A DNA stretch of 64,000 nt from Cornus controversa (Eukaryota; Streptophyta; Magnoliopsida; Cornales; Cornaceae). The translations under genes and the position numbers were made by a program. Within the stretch, counting starts at the first letter, position 1; each line of letters begins with the position of its first letter. The stretch is from contig CM048847.1 of assembly GCA_026545225.1 (NCBI GenBank), forward strand, positions 9,914,501 through 9,978,500. Reading direction: 5' to 3'. Below the pieces are notes generated by a model that saw only the letters and a list, made by a program, of their open reading frames with translations, was not told the DNA's origin and made no database searches. Positions 11,901 to 23,374 of this stretch are shown in pieces.

Positions 11901-12849
11901 TCTTCAAACACTTGTATGTTTCACAAAGACTACAAGTGATGGCTTGAGACTAGTTTTCACTATAACATGCATAGCTAGATTTGCATAGTCTATGCTTAGA
12001 GAAGGTGATTTTGCTTCAATTAGGTAAGTTGCTAGGTAGGTAAATTATGTGACGATGATTTAACTACAAGCAGGTAATTAGGTAAATAAGAAAAATAACG
12101 CTTTTCAAAGATGAATTATAGTATATTAAGGTGTGTGTTTTCTCTTGACGACGTCGTTGTAGGTGGGACTTGTCAACGCGTCATTAGTACATATTTGCAT
12201 GAATTCACCCAATTTATTATAAGTGTGACATACTACGAAGTTAACGGGGAAGTCTAACCCTAGTCCTTTATTATTCTCTCATCCTTTATATTTAAATTAT
12301 TTTTATGCTTTCACAGTAGACTAAGTGGACAACCACCACGGTTGTGATTTAAACAAGAACCAAACTTCAACATTTAGTGAGTTATACCTACGTTGTCTCT
12401 GTGGGATCGACACCCTCAACTTAGAGCCATATTTTTCAAGGATTCGTTTTATTGCCAATGGTAAATTTATAAATTGCGAGTAGGGCAACCGCATACAACA
12501 GTCGACTTTGAGCTTGCTGAAAGTTCAGTTTGAGCTTGCTGAAAGTCCACTTTGAGGCGATTGAAAATTATAGAATGAAACAAGCATTTGTAGAGCACTT
12601 CTTCAGCCGACTGAAACTTTATTTTTAGCTTATTGAAAGAAGCTGATTCAGAATACAACCCTTAGATAACTTAATGAATAGAATGAGTAAGGTTAGGTGT
12701 GTGCGTGGCCATGTGTGGGCACATTGAGATGAGCGTTGCAGAGCTGTACACACATAATAATGTGATTATGATAACTTTTTACGATTTTTGAGATGGGTTT
12801 GTGACTTAATCACCCTTGGTTTTCGGGAGTCAAAATTCGGGGCATGACA
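8924..12849 (+). repeat. 5' LTR of the Tekay element (contains nested solo LTR)
   Basis: 3926 bp, of which 1423 bp are the nested solo LTR plus its duplicated target. It contains an (AT)n tract at 9362-9380 and the block CTGAGCAGCCATGGTGCTCA (10535-10554) shared with other chromovirus LTRs in this window. A cluster of TTTCAG/CTGAAA palindromes lies near its end. Confidence 0.9.
11083..12500 (+). mobile_element. Athila-family solo LTR
   Basis: 1418 bp, TGATAAGCGTTG to CATACAACA, flanked by GTCGA on both sides (11078-11082 and 12501-12505). It is about 90% identical by eye to the LTR at 23375-24819, which is followed by an Athila-type primer site. It was left by recombination between the two LTRs of a full Athila. 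It is younger than the Tekay element that hosts it. It contains the perfect palindrome CTTCGATGCATCGAAG at 11377-11392. Confidence 0.93.
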
Positions 12850-12852
12850 ACT

Positions 12853-12864
12853 TGGTATCAGAGC
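12853..12864 (+). other. Primer binding site of the Tekay element
   Basis: TGGTATCAGAGC lies three bases after the 5' LTR and is of tRNA-Met type. Confidence 0.9.
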
Positions 12865-13084
12865 AACTAGGTTTGAATACCTTGGATGAAGGGTTAGGAT
12901 TGGACCATATGTATCCTAAGGATTTGTGTTTTGACTTAAAAAATATGCTTACGTGTTTGCATGTTGGTATTGGATGCTAAATTGTGGAATAACTTTGCAT
13001 ATTGTTGATTAAGCGCGTTGAAGTCGATTGATTAATTTTGTATGCCTCGTAACTAAAGTGTTTTCTTGTTACTTATGTAGCAAG

Positions 13085-14330
13085 ATGCCACCGAGACATG
13101 TAATAGGACGAGGCACGAATGTTCCACAAGTGTCGATTGATGGGGCACAATTTATGAGAGAGATGATTGAGACCATGTAATAAATCGCACGAGAAACTCA
13201 TGAGGAGGAGGTGCAAGTGCAGTCTTGAGCGGGTCTTACCCATATGATGATTTCCATGAGGGAGTATAACAAGTATAGTCCACCAAAGTATGCGGGCGGG
13301 TCCGATCCCTTTGAGGCAGAGGATTAGATAGACAAGACACTTAAGCTATTGGTGGCGTTTGAGATTGAGGAGGACCTACGGGTTAGCATTACCACACTTC
13401 ACCTCTCGGGAGAGGTGGACCGTTAGTGGAAGTTTAACGGGAACACTCACAACGTTGAGGCGATGTATTGGGAAGTATTCAAGGGGCTATTTTTTGAGAA
13501 GTACTTTCCTGCACCGGTGAAAGATCGGTTGAAGCAAGAATTCATCAACTTCACCTAAGCTGACATGAGTATGATTGAGTGCAAAACCAAGTTCATTTCT
13601 TTGGCTCATTTGCCCTGGAGAGGGTGGCGGATAAGGAGGAGATGAAAGCAAAATATTTTGTGAGAAGGCTCAAAGTCTCTATAAGGAGGCGATTATCGAT
13701 CTTGGATTTGAAGGTCTACGACACAATTGTAGAGAGGGCTTTGATTACTGAGGAGGATGACTGAGATGTTTAGAGGACCCGAGATTCCAGGAGACAAACA
13801 CGGAGCATAGGGCCTTTTCCTGATAGTCAGGCAATGAAGAGGCACATGGGTAGTACTTCATTTTCTCAGGGATCGTAGATTCGCTCTGCACCATCAGTGC
13901 CCTTACCCACTGGATCCTCATGATCTATAGTGGTGTGCCACCAGTGTCAGCAGCTTGGTTATTATCGGACTGAGTGTCCTCAGAGGCAAACAGTAGTTCC
14001 AAAGAGAGATAACTTGTTTCTATTGCCACCAGCCTATTCATCTTAGGGCTGATTGTCCCCAGAGACAGGGCTTACAGAGTAGGATCAGATCATAATAGCG
14101 TTATGCTCAGTCCACATTGAGTGAGTCTGGTCCTAGGGCTTTACCACCACCTCAGCCAGTTTAGTTTACACATGGTTCTCTAGTGATGAGAGGGGCCACT
14201 GCTATTGCATCTAGCCAGCAGTTTGGGCACCCAGCAATTGGCCAGCAAGGTTAGAGGGCACAGGGTTGTGCATTCACACTTACACAGATAGATACCCCAT
14301 CAGGACCATCAGTTGTTTGAGGTATCGTCT
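13085..14330 (+). mobile_element. gag region of the Tekay element (broken)
   Basis: The region starts near 13085 (an ATG after CAAG). It contains chromovirus gag blocks such as YNKYSPPKYAGGSDPFEAE near 13265-13320 and EYFPAPVKDRLKQEF near 13500. A zinc knuckle (CHQCQQLGYYRTEC type) lies near 13930-13980. Several breaks. Confidence 0.75.
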
Positions 14331-14334
14331 TAGT

Positions 14335-17160
14335 TTCTAGCTCGTGGGCTAGGGTACTGGTTGATTCGAGTGCATCTCATTCATTTATATCTATCACATT
14401 TGCATTTGCTTTGGGTTTGGAGGTGTCTTCATTAGATACAGTTTTGTCTATTGATACACCTGTTGGGGGCAAAGTCACCCTAGGTAGAGTTTATCGATCT
14501 TGTGAGATCAAGGTTTCGGGACGTTGATCGGTGTTCGACTTTGTTCTTCTAGACATAGCCAGCTTTGATGTCATTCTGGGTATGGATTGGTTGTCTACCT
14601 TTAGAGCCACTATCGATTGCTATTGTAAGCAGGTGACGGTATGTACACCAGAGGGAGATCATTTTTGCTTTGTAGAAGACCGAGATGACTTCCATACAAT
14701 TTTGTTGCATAGTTCTGATACCCAGAGTGAAGTGGGTTATTTCTTAGCTAGTTTATTAGCTGAGAAGGAGATGTGACATGTAGAGAATTTTCTATTGTGG
14801 TTTGTGACTTTGAGGATGTGTTTTTAGGGGATTTGACGGCGTTGCCACCACAACAGGAAGTTGTATTTACTATTGATCTTGCTCCCAGTACTGCGCCTAT
14901 CTTTATGGCACCGTACCGTATGGCACCAGCTAAATTAAAGGAGTTGAAAGGTTAATTACAAGACTTTTTAGATAAAGGATTTATACGACTGAGTACATCA
15001 CCTTAAGGAGCTCCGGTACTATTTGCTAAGAAGAAAGTGGATCCTTGCGATTGTGTATTGATTACCAAAAATTAAACAAAGCAACGATCAAGAATAAGTA
15101 TCCCTTACCAAGGATAGAGGACTTGTTTGATCAATTAAAGGGTTTGAAATGTTTCTCGAAAATTGACTTGAGGTCGGGATATTATCAGTTGAGGGTAAAG
15201 GATGGAGATATACCGAAGACCGCTTTTCGCACTCGATATGGACACAACGAGTTTCTAGTGATGCCATTTGGGTTGATGAATGCACCGGCAACTTTCATAG
15301 ACTTAATGAATATAGTCTTTAGTGCTTACTTGGACAGATTTGTTATGATATTTGTGGATGACATCCTAGTGTACTCATCATCGGAGGAGGAGCATGAGGA
15401 ACACTTGAGGATGGTATTATAACTTTTGAGGGAGCATCGATTGTATGCCAAGTATGAGAAATGCTAATGGAGGTGAAGTTCCTCGGGCATGTAGTGTTGG
15501 GAGGAGGAGTCTCCGTGTACCCTTCAAAGGTTGAGGCCGTGATGAGTTGGGAAAAACCAAAGAGTGTGCTTGAAATTCATAGTTTCTTGGGCTTGGCCGA
15601 GTACTACAGACGCTTTGGCAGCACCTATGACATGACTTACTCAGAAGGAGGTAAGGTTTGTATGGAATGAGGCTTGTGAACATTCATTCATGGAGTTGAA
15701 GAGTAGATTGACTTCCGCTCCTATCTTGATTATTCCTGAATGTGGTTTGGGGTATATGATCTATTGTGATGCTTGACGAGATAGTTTGGGTTGTGTTTTG
15801 AGGCAAACCGAGAGAGTAGTGGCATATGGCTCCTGACAGTTGAAGACACATGAGCAAAATTACCCGACTCATGATTTGGATTTAGCGGCGGTAATTTTTG
15901 CATTAAAAATGTGGAGGCATTACTTATATGGGGAAAAGTTTGAAGTGTTCTTCAATCACAAGAGTTTGAAGTATTTTTTTCTCACAAAAGGACTTGAACA
16001 TGAGGCAATGGAGATGGGTGGAGTATATGGAGGATTATGACTTTGATTTACAATACCACTCGGGAAAGGCAAACGTTGTAGCCGATACCTTGAGTAGAAA
16101 GTCACAGGGTAGCTTGGCAAGCGTTGCAATCTGTGAGTGAAAAATGATGAAAAATATCTCAGAAATGGGATTATATTTCAGTGATAATGGAGAAGCAGCA
16201 ACGTTGTTCACGCTTATTGCTCAACTAACACTGGTGAGTAGGGTGATTGAGGAGCAATGACAAGATAGTGAGATGGAAACCATTCGTACTTGAATTTTGA
16301 GCAACGAAATGGTAGAAGGTTGGATTGTCCATTCCGATGGAGGTTTAAGATTCAAAGAGAAGATGGTTGTACCATTGCCCTACAGAGATGATGTACTTAG
16401 AGAGTTTCATCACTCTAGACTTGCAGTACATCCTGGTGGGACCAAAATGTACCATAATGTGCACCGATAGTATTGGTGGAAGGGAATGAAGAAAGATGTT
16501 GCTCAATTTGTGGCAAAATGCCTTACTTGTCAACAAGTGAAGGCAGAGCATCAAAGACCGGTGAATTTTTTACAACCATTACCGGTAGTTATGTGGAAGT
16601 GGGAGCATGTAACCATGGACTTCGTTATGGGACTTTTAAGGTCAAAGAAGGGCCAAGACGCTGTATGGGTTATTGCTGATAGATTGACCAATGTGGCTCA
16701 TTTCTTTCTTATTCGAGTGGCTGATGATGTGGACACATTGAGTCAGTGATACATTGAGCAGATATTGAGACTTCATAGCGTACCAGTTTCTATTGTGTCA
16801 AATAGAGACCCACAATTCAGATCATAATTTTGGCAGAGTTTTCAAACAGCTTTTGACACCGATCTCCATTTTAGTATAACTTTTCATCCTCAAATGGATG
16901 GTCAGCATGAGAGGACCATTCAGATTCTTGAGGATATACTTCGGGCTTGTGCCTTAGATTTTTGAGGTAGTTGGGAGGATTACCTGCCATTGGTGGAATT
17001 TACTTACAATAATAGCTATCAAGCTAGTATTGAAATGGCACATTTTTAGGCTTTGTATGATAGACCTTGTAGGTCACTCGTGTGCTAGACTAAAGTTGGT
17101 GAGACAATGGCCTTGGGACCCGACATAGTTCGAGAGACCACAGAAAAGATCAAGTTGATA
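14335..17160 (+). mobile_element. Protease-RT-RNase H-integrase region of the Tekay element (broken)
   Basis: Protease: VLVDSSASHSFIS near 14350 and DVILGMDWL near 14570. Reverse transcriptase: [15 protein letters not shown] near 15050, [15 protein letters not shown] near 15155, and the catalytic FVDD near 15352. RNase H lies around 15740-16120. The integrase zinc part is near 16400-16540 (FVAKCLTCQQVKAEH), with core motifs downstream to about 17100. The order is that of chromoviruses. Many breaks. Confidence 0.85.
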
Positions 17161-17385
17161 AGACAACGGTTGATTACAGCTCAGAGTCGTTAGAAGAGCT
17201 ATGCTGATAGGAGGTGGCATCTTTTGATTTTTGAGGTGGGAGACCATGTTTTCCTAAAGGTCTCGCCACAGAGGGGTTTGATGCAGTTTGGGCATAGGGG
17301 CAAGTTATCACCATGGTTCATTGGTCCGTTTAAGATTCTAGAACGTGTTAGTGAGGTTGCATACCGCTTGGCATTGCCATCATAA

Positions 17386-17658
17386 TTGTCAAGTGTGCAC
17401 AATGTGTTTCATGTCTCCATGTTAAGGAAGTATGAATTGGATCCTTCACATATACTTGATTGGACAAATCTTGAGGTGGGTGAAGACGTGTTATATGAGG
17501 AGGGACCGGTAGAGATCATGGACTCTAGAGAGCAAGTGCTTCAAGGCAAGATCATTCCGTTGGTCAAAGTGCTTTGGAGACACCACGGAGTCGAAGAGGC
17601 TATGTGGGAGCGGGAACAAGAAATTCGCTCAAAGTATCCCAAGTTATTTACTACTTGA
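17386..17658 (+). mobile_element. Integrase carboxy-terminal tail with chromodomain, Tekay element
   Basis: The open stretch reads VFHVSMLRKY, then EGPVEIMDSREQVL, then IPLVKVLWRHHGVEEAMWERE. This is the typical chromodomain of Tekay/Del chromoviruses. In this family the domain is thought to guide integration into heterochromatin through modified histone H3. It ends shortly before the polypurine tract (about 17692-17704) and the 3' LTR. Confidence 0.85.
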
Positions 17659-17704
17659 GGTATGTCTTAATTTCGAGGACAAAATTCTTTGAAGGTTGGG
17701 AGGT

Positions 17705-20183
17705 TGTAAGGACCATAACCATTTTTGGCTAGTTTTCCTTTAATTTCATTTATTATCATAATAATATTTTAAATGATTGTTTATGTGTTTTAAAGGTATA
17801 ATACATGTTTAGATAACTTATTTAAGGTTTAAGAAATTTTTTTGGATCATTTGACAAAAGTTGACTTTTTTTGAGTTCGGTTGACCTGAGTGCGCGGGCT
17901 CCGTTGACCTAGAAAATCTAAAATTGTCAGAATGACTTCAAATTCAGAAGGTAACTTAGATAAAATATTTGACATGCAATGGAATCAATTTCATGTTAAT
18001 CAGAGTTACGGAACTTCGAAAATGAGCCTAGGAAGGTTTAGGGAAAATGAGATGACATTTTTATAAAAAGGAGTAGGTCATGTTGCTATAAATAGTAAAG
18101 TGAGAGAATGCGTTTCATTCCTACTCATTCAGTAGCCGTGAGTGAACCTATATATATATATATATCTCTATATATATATATATATCTATATATATATATA
18201 TATATGTATCTTCATCACCTACCTCATTTTTCATCATATTAGAGGGTCTTAAGGTGAGAATTAGAAGGAGCCGAAGAAGAAAGAAATGATCTACGCATCA
18301 AGGGCTCAAGATTGGTCCAATCAAAATCATCTTCGGATAAAGTTAGATTTTTGAGAGATTTTAGCTTGAAATTGAGGTAGGGGTATTCTCTCCATTTTAT
18401 CATCGATTTCTTAAGAATTGATGTCAGTTATATTATTTAGCAGGTTTAGAATTGCTAGGATGTGAGTTTTGCACTTTTAATTGGGTCAATTTATGCTAAT
18501 TGATGATATTGTTGAATTCATGAGTATTGAATTGTGTTTATATGTTTAAATGTTGTTAATTGTAGATCAATGTTGTTTTATAACATGAATTATGGTGTAG
18601 AGATCATGTGGTGCATAATGCATGTTATGTGTTTGATAATATACATGAAAATGATCATTTCTTTAAATGTTGTATTATTATATGCAAGAAATTACATGTG
18701 TTAGCATGGAATTTAAAAGGCTTATGATACATTTGAATTGTGGAATTGTTGCATTGGGATACGCATGGAATTACATGTTTTAGCATATGAATTAAGTAGC
18801 TTATGATGCACTTCAAATTGTATATGTTGCTATACTTGAAACCTATGTGATTAGTTGTTCATTTTGGGAGTAGGTCAGAAATAAAGAAGGGCTCAAAGCC
18901 CGGAACTTGGCTAAGGGGTTTTGTCTAGACCTTCGGGTTAGTAGCCCGTGAAGTAGAATATTTCGATTTTGTTTAGACCCTCGAGTTTTAGCCTGTGAAG
19001 TAGAATATTTGGAGAAAGTTGCTCAAAAAGCTTTTGAACCGCGAACTACGACTACTCCCACCATTGTGTGATTTTAAAATTTATGTAGTTTGGTGCTTAA
19101 GTGTTATTGTTGATTTCTGATAATCATATTGGTGTTTCGTGGCATTTTTCTTGAATTTGAATAATGTTGAACATGTTTCCCATTTAAGCTTTGAATTTGA
19201 AATCTCATTGAGCATGTGCATTGTTGTATGCCATGTAGCATAGGAATGCCACGATAGTATTTCACGTGCATTGAAAGTATGTTATATAGTATAGGAATGC
19301 CATGCTTGCATTCATGTAGGTTGCGTCGAGTCGATGCATAGGTTGGTTTGGGTATCTCTACTGAGCCACTGTGGTGTTCAACCCCCTCCCTCAATCATTT
19401 TTACAGATAAGGCACCAATCGTGGATGGAGCTTGAGGAGCCCGAGAGATGAAACCTATATTTCGTCGTATCATTATGTTATATTTTTGTAAGCCATATTA
19501 GGGCATTTATTGAAACTTGTATTTGAATTTAAGTATTGGAATTGATATGTATGAGCCACGTTTGGCACTTGAAACGCATTAAGGACAATGTATGGATTTA
19601 TGTTCAAGTTGGATTATTTTCTTTTGCATCTTAAGATTTCTGTCGTTTAGTTAAAAATGTGGATTTTGGAAGGATACTTAATGAAATGTATGTTTGACAT
19701 CGAATGTATGATTGTTAGTGTTTTATTCATGTTTCGATGTTGTATGAGATGATTTGATGATTTGGAAAGCAATCAGAGTATGAATTGCATGCATGGTGAG
19801 TACTTGAGGGAAATTCTACAGAAAGTTCAGGCTCAGTAAGTTTCAGCCAACTGAAAGTTCACTTTGAGCTTGCTGAAAGTCCATTTTCAGGCGACTGACA
19901 AATATAGAATGAAACAAGCATTTGTAGAGCACTTCTTCAGTTGACTGAAACTTTATTTTCAACTGACTGAAAGAAGCTGATTCAGAATACAACCCTTAGC
20001 TAACTTGATAAATAGAAAGAGTAAGGGTAGGTGTGTGGGTGGCTATGTGTGGGCCCATTGAGATGAGCGTTGCAGAGCTGTGCACACGTAATAATGTGAT
20101 TATGATAACTTTTCGTGATTTTTGATATGGGTTTGTGACTTAATCACCCTCAATTTTTGGGAGTCAAAATTTGAGGCGAAACA
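17705..20183 (+). repeat. 3' LTR of the Tekay element
   Basis: 2479 bp and directly repeats 8924-12849 without the nested LTR. An (AT)n tract at about 18149-18205 is roughly three times longer than its counterpart in the left LTR. Palindromes TTTCAGCCAACTGAAA (19841-19856) and TTCAGTTGACTGAA (19936-19949) lie near its end. Confidence 0.92.
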
Positions 20184-21484
20184 TAATATCTATATCAATG
20201 ATTTGTTGATGATTGAATTGTTTTGAGGGGATAGCTGTGTATGTTTGGTACAATTAAAATATATATTCAAATTCATCCCCACCACTCCCAAAAGAAGGAA
20301 AGAAAAAGAAAGAACAGGGTGAGTATAAATGAGAAATAGTAATCGAGGAATTATCTTGAATTAGAATCAATGTCCACTAACAGCTAGACTTTTGGGCTAT
20401 GTGTTTTTTGTTTCTTATCTGTTTGTGGGCTTGAGGACTTGATGCCTCTTGATCTTTGTACATTATTTTATTTTGTTTTCTATACAATTTAATTTACCCC
20501 AAAAAAAGGAATTTATATTACTCATATAAAGTTGTTCATTTTAGTCTTTTGCATAGTGAACGTAGTACTACCAAATCTTAGAGTCTAAAGCTTGATTAAC
20601 TATGAAGTTAAGTACCCAATGCGTTTATATCATTTGATGTGGTCTTCGTTGTTTCTCAAATCATTTTTCACCAGAGCACAACCAGATCTAGAAGTCCTAC
20701 AGCAAGCACTTTGAGATGGATTGTTTTTAATTTCTATTTAAGGATTTTAAATTTTCGTGGCTCACATAGATATTGTGACCACAGTTTGTATTTCTATTTA
20801 TTAGCCTTGAATTTCTTCACACACATGTATGAGAAGCATAAGTGAAAGAACCACCACAACATCTCTTGTCAAAAATTAATTTGGAGCCTGATTTTTTTCT
20901 TTGCATCTAAATGTTTTTGAACATACATATCAAGTTATTAGGCATTCTAATTGAGCCAGCAATATAATCCTGGTTAGTGAAATGTCTAACAACGGTTTCT
21001 TCATCATTTCTATAAGAAACTTCTCCAATAATATTTTTTTCAAGTTTGACCGTAATTTAAAACTTTGCTCATGTTAAGTTGCCTCAAGATCATAGTATAT
21101 TTTAATGTTAAATTATCTTCATTGCTATAGCCACTGCTTATACAAGGTAGATTTTAGGTAATAGTGGTGGTCCTCCATGCAATGGCCAAAGTGAATGCAT
21201 CCAGTGGCATTTTAGGTAGTTCTTTGTCAAAGTTGATATTAATTATTTAGAATTTAAATTACGTAAAATTCGTACAATTTTGACACTTGTTATCTTAGAG
21301 TAGTTGCAACATTCTTGTTAAGATCTAATCTTGGATGAGTTGCAACTGCGATGTTTATTCATTTTGTCCCATTGTTTGATGAGCTAATGATAGATAATTT
21401 TCATTCTTGCTTTCTTAAGGATTATTCATAATAGTAACCTGTTTTTTCTTTATTATGTTTTTACAAAACACTTCCTTTTTTAGG
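20184..21484. other. Unassigned non-coding stretch
   Basis: AT-rich sequence continuing from the interrupted 8923 side. No protein family, RNA gene or terminal repeat was recognised. It may be intronic DNA of the PMD or transposase unit. Confidence 0.3.
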
Positions 21485-21590
21485 TTTACATAACTGAAGA
21501 TGCCGAGAATATCAGATATGTAATTCCAACTACAGTTGTAGCTCATTTTGTGAGTGACTACAGGAGGAATGGGAAGTACATTGGTGAAAA
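21485..21590 (+). other. Exon-like segment of unknown family
   Basis: After a polypyrimidine tract ending TTTTTTAG, about 36 codons read [20 protein letters not shown] and continue [16 protein letters not shown] without a stop. The composition is coding-like, but I do not recognise the family. It may be an exon of the same decayed gene or transposon as the segment at 22773. Confidence 0.3.
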
Positions 21591-22194
21591 TTTCTTTTTT
21601 AATTCATTATGTTTGTATTTTATGTTCGTATTTGACTTAGCCTTGAAAAATGTACCTACTGATTTATGCAAATGATGATGATAATCATGAGTCATGGGGG
21701 AACCTTGAGTATAATTAAATTCATGTTACTTCTCATTGCTCTTTGTTATGTCGATTTTAAATGAACTATTTACTAAAAATTTCTAAAAAAAATACGTAAT
21801 TTTTTTGTAAAAGATTCTACAGCCAAATCTGGGGAACACTTTTATGTTCTATTTACAAGATTTATAAGTCAAATGTTGGTGAGATTTCATATTTCTACCT
21901 CTGTGCTTGGCCATGCTTTGTACGTCACTTATTTTTCGTTGTTATTTATTACACTTTTCCTGTCACTGACTCACTAACAAGATCTAAATTTGGTTTTTGA
22001 GCACTTTTTGCCAACTGACATGAAATTATCTCAAATAATCATTTATGCATAAATTTCCTGGTTTCCCTTGACTTGATGTTGTTGTTACAGAAATTAGAGA
22101 ATCCTGCTCTAAATGCCTGCTTAAGCGTCACATTTAATGATGTTTGAATATATCTAGTGAGAAGCAAAAGGGTTCTTGGATATGCTTTTGTGAA

Positions 22195-22255
22195 TATATA
22201 TACACACACACACATACATTCATACATACATACATATATATATCTATATATATTT
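22195..22255. repeat. Simple (TA/CA/CATA)n microsatellite
   Basis: A run of TATACACACACA, CATACATACATA and TATATATATCTATATATAT. No function is implied. Confidence 0.8.
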
Positions 22256-22772
22256 CCTGTTTTAGTGTACTACTTATCATAGATTTGCTATCATCTACAA
22301 TCCATAGTTTTGGCATCAGTTGTAGTTCAAATTATTGGTACTACTTATCAGAGGACACATACTATAGAAAAAATCCTAGAGGGGTAAACGAGAAAGCTAA
22401 AAGGAATTATGTAAGTTAATTATGAGAATGCTTTTAAGAATAACTCATCTATAATGACGACTTGCTAGAAGTTCTATTTCTATAGTAGTAGTTTTCTAAT
22501 CTTTTGATTGTTTTTTTGGCATTGCCTGATATTGAAGCAACAATATTTTGAGATTTTTGTCAACATGCTGATTTTGTTCAAAGTGTGCTGTCAAATACTC
22601 TAATTTATGTTGAACATTGAGAAAAACATTTTTGAGCTGATTTTTTTTGTCCAAACAAGTTATCTAAGATATGTTTAAGATATATTCACTAAATTAATGT
22701 TGTTAATCCTTGTTTTATTTATTTTCTTTTTAATTTTATCTAGACTTAAAATATGCGCTATTATAATGTAGG

Positions 22773-23330
22773 ATGATATGATGGAAAGGTTCTTACAAGT
22801 TTCTCTTAAATTTGATGGTACTAACAGTCCAAATGATGTTGAGATAGTGCTAGAGCAACTAGGAGGCATTAGGAAGGGATATTCTCGTGGCTATGGGAAT
22901 GTGTACATTGTTTTAAGTCATTAACGTTTATCCTCATCTTTTGAAGAGTCCTCTAGAAAAAGGGCAAAAGTAGTAGAGGAAAAAAGTGAAAAAATGACAG
23001 AGGAACTAGCAAATGTGTGTGAACAGTTGGAGGAACTACTGAACATGCGAGCACAGTTGCAAAAAATTACCAAAGTGCAGCAGATGATGCTTGCGTAACA
23101 ACAACCACGTCCACCATGGTTTCACCAATATCAGCAAGCATCAGATTCTAAACAGTAGCATGCACCACCAAGGTAATCCCAGTTGCCACCTTGGTGGTAG
23201 TATCAGCATCCACCACCATGGTTCCAGTACTCTCAGCAGCCCTACTCAACACCAACATCAACATCCCCATCCCCAACACCAACACCCCATTCCGCAACAA
23301 CACCACCTTAATTTTGGATTTCCTTTTATG
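22773..23330 (+). pseudogene. En/Spm (CACTA)-type transposase carboxy-terminal region, decayed
   Basis: After a possible acceptor (TATAATGTAG) the frame reads VEIVLEQLGGIRKGYSRGYG. This resembles the LG-x-R-x-GY-x-RG-x-G block near the carboxy end of plant Transposase_24/Ptta En/Spm-type proteins. It is followed by a heptad-like coiled-coil stretch (KMTEELANVCEQLEELLNMR) and a Gln/Pro/His-rich tail (HPPPWFQYSQQPYSTP), as in that family. Stops occur at about 22922 (TAA), 23096 (TAA) and several further places in the tail, so it is not functional. The CACTA terminus at 27631 supports the assignment, but family membership rests on short motifs only. Confidence 0.45.
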
Positions 23331-23374
23331 TATTTTATTTTGTTCCATCTTGGATCTATATTGTTCAATGCACA

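Larger units (their letters stand above)
8924..20183 (+). mobile_element. Ty3/Gypsy Tekay/Del chromovirus, old and broken
   Basis: LTRs at 8924-12849 and 17705-20183 begin TGTAAGGACC and end in ACA. The element is flanked by the 5-bp duplication TAATA (8919-8923 and 20184-20188). Gag, protease, RT, RNase H, integrase and a carboxy-terminal chromodomain follow in the order of chromoviruses. The chromodomain and the long LTRs of about 2.5 kb fit the Tekay/Del clade. The left LTR is longer only because an Athila solo LTR (11083-12500) was inserted in it. By eye the LTRs differ at about 9% of sites, mostly transitions, as expected for methylated, ageing DNA. Well over ten breaks. Confidence 0.92.

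Noticed and set aside
22039-22419. Several overlapping frames around the ATAC microsatellite
   Set aside because: Tyr/Ile/His repeats are encoded by the simple repeat on both strands. No gene evidence.
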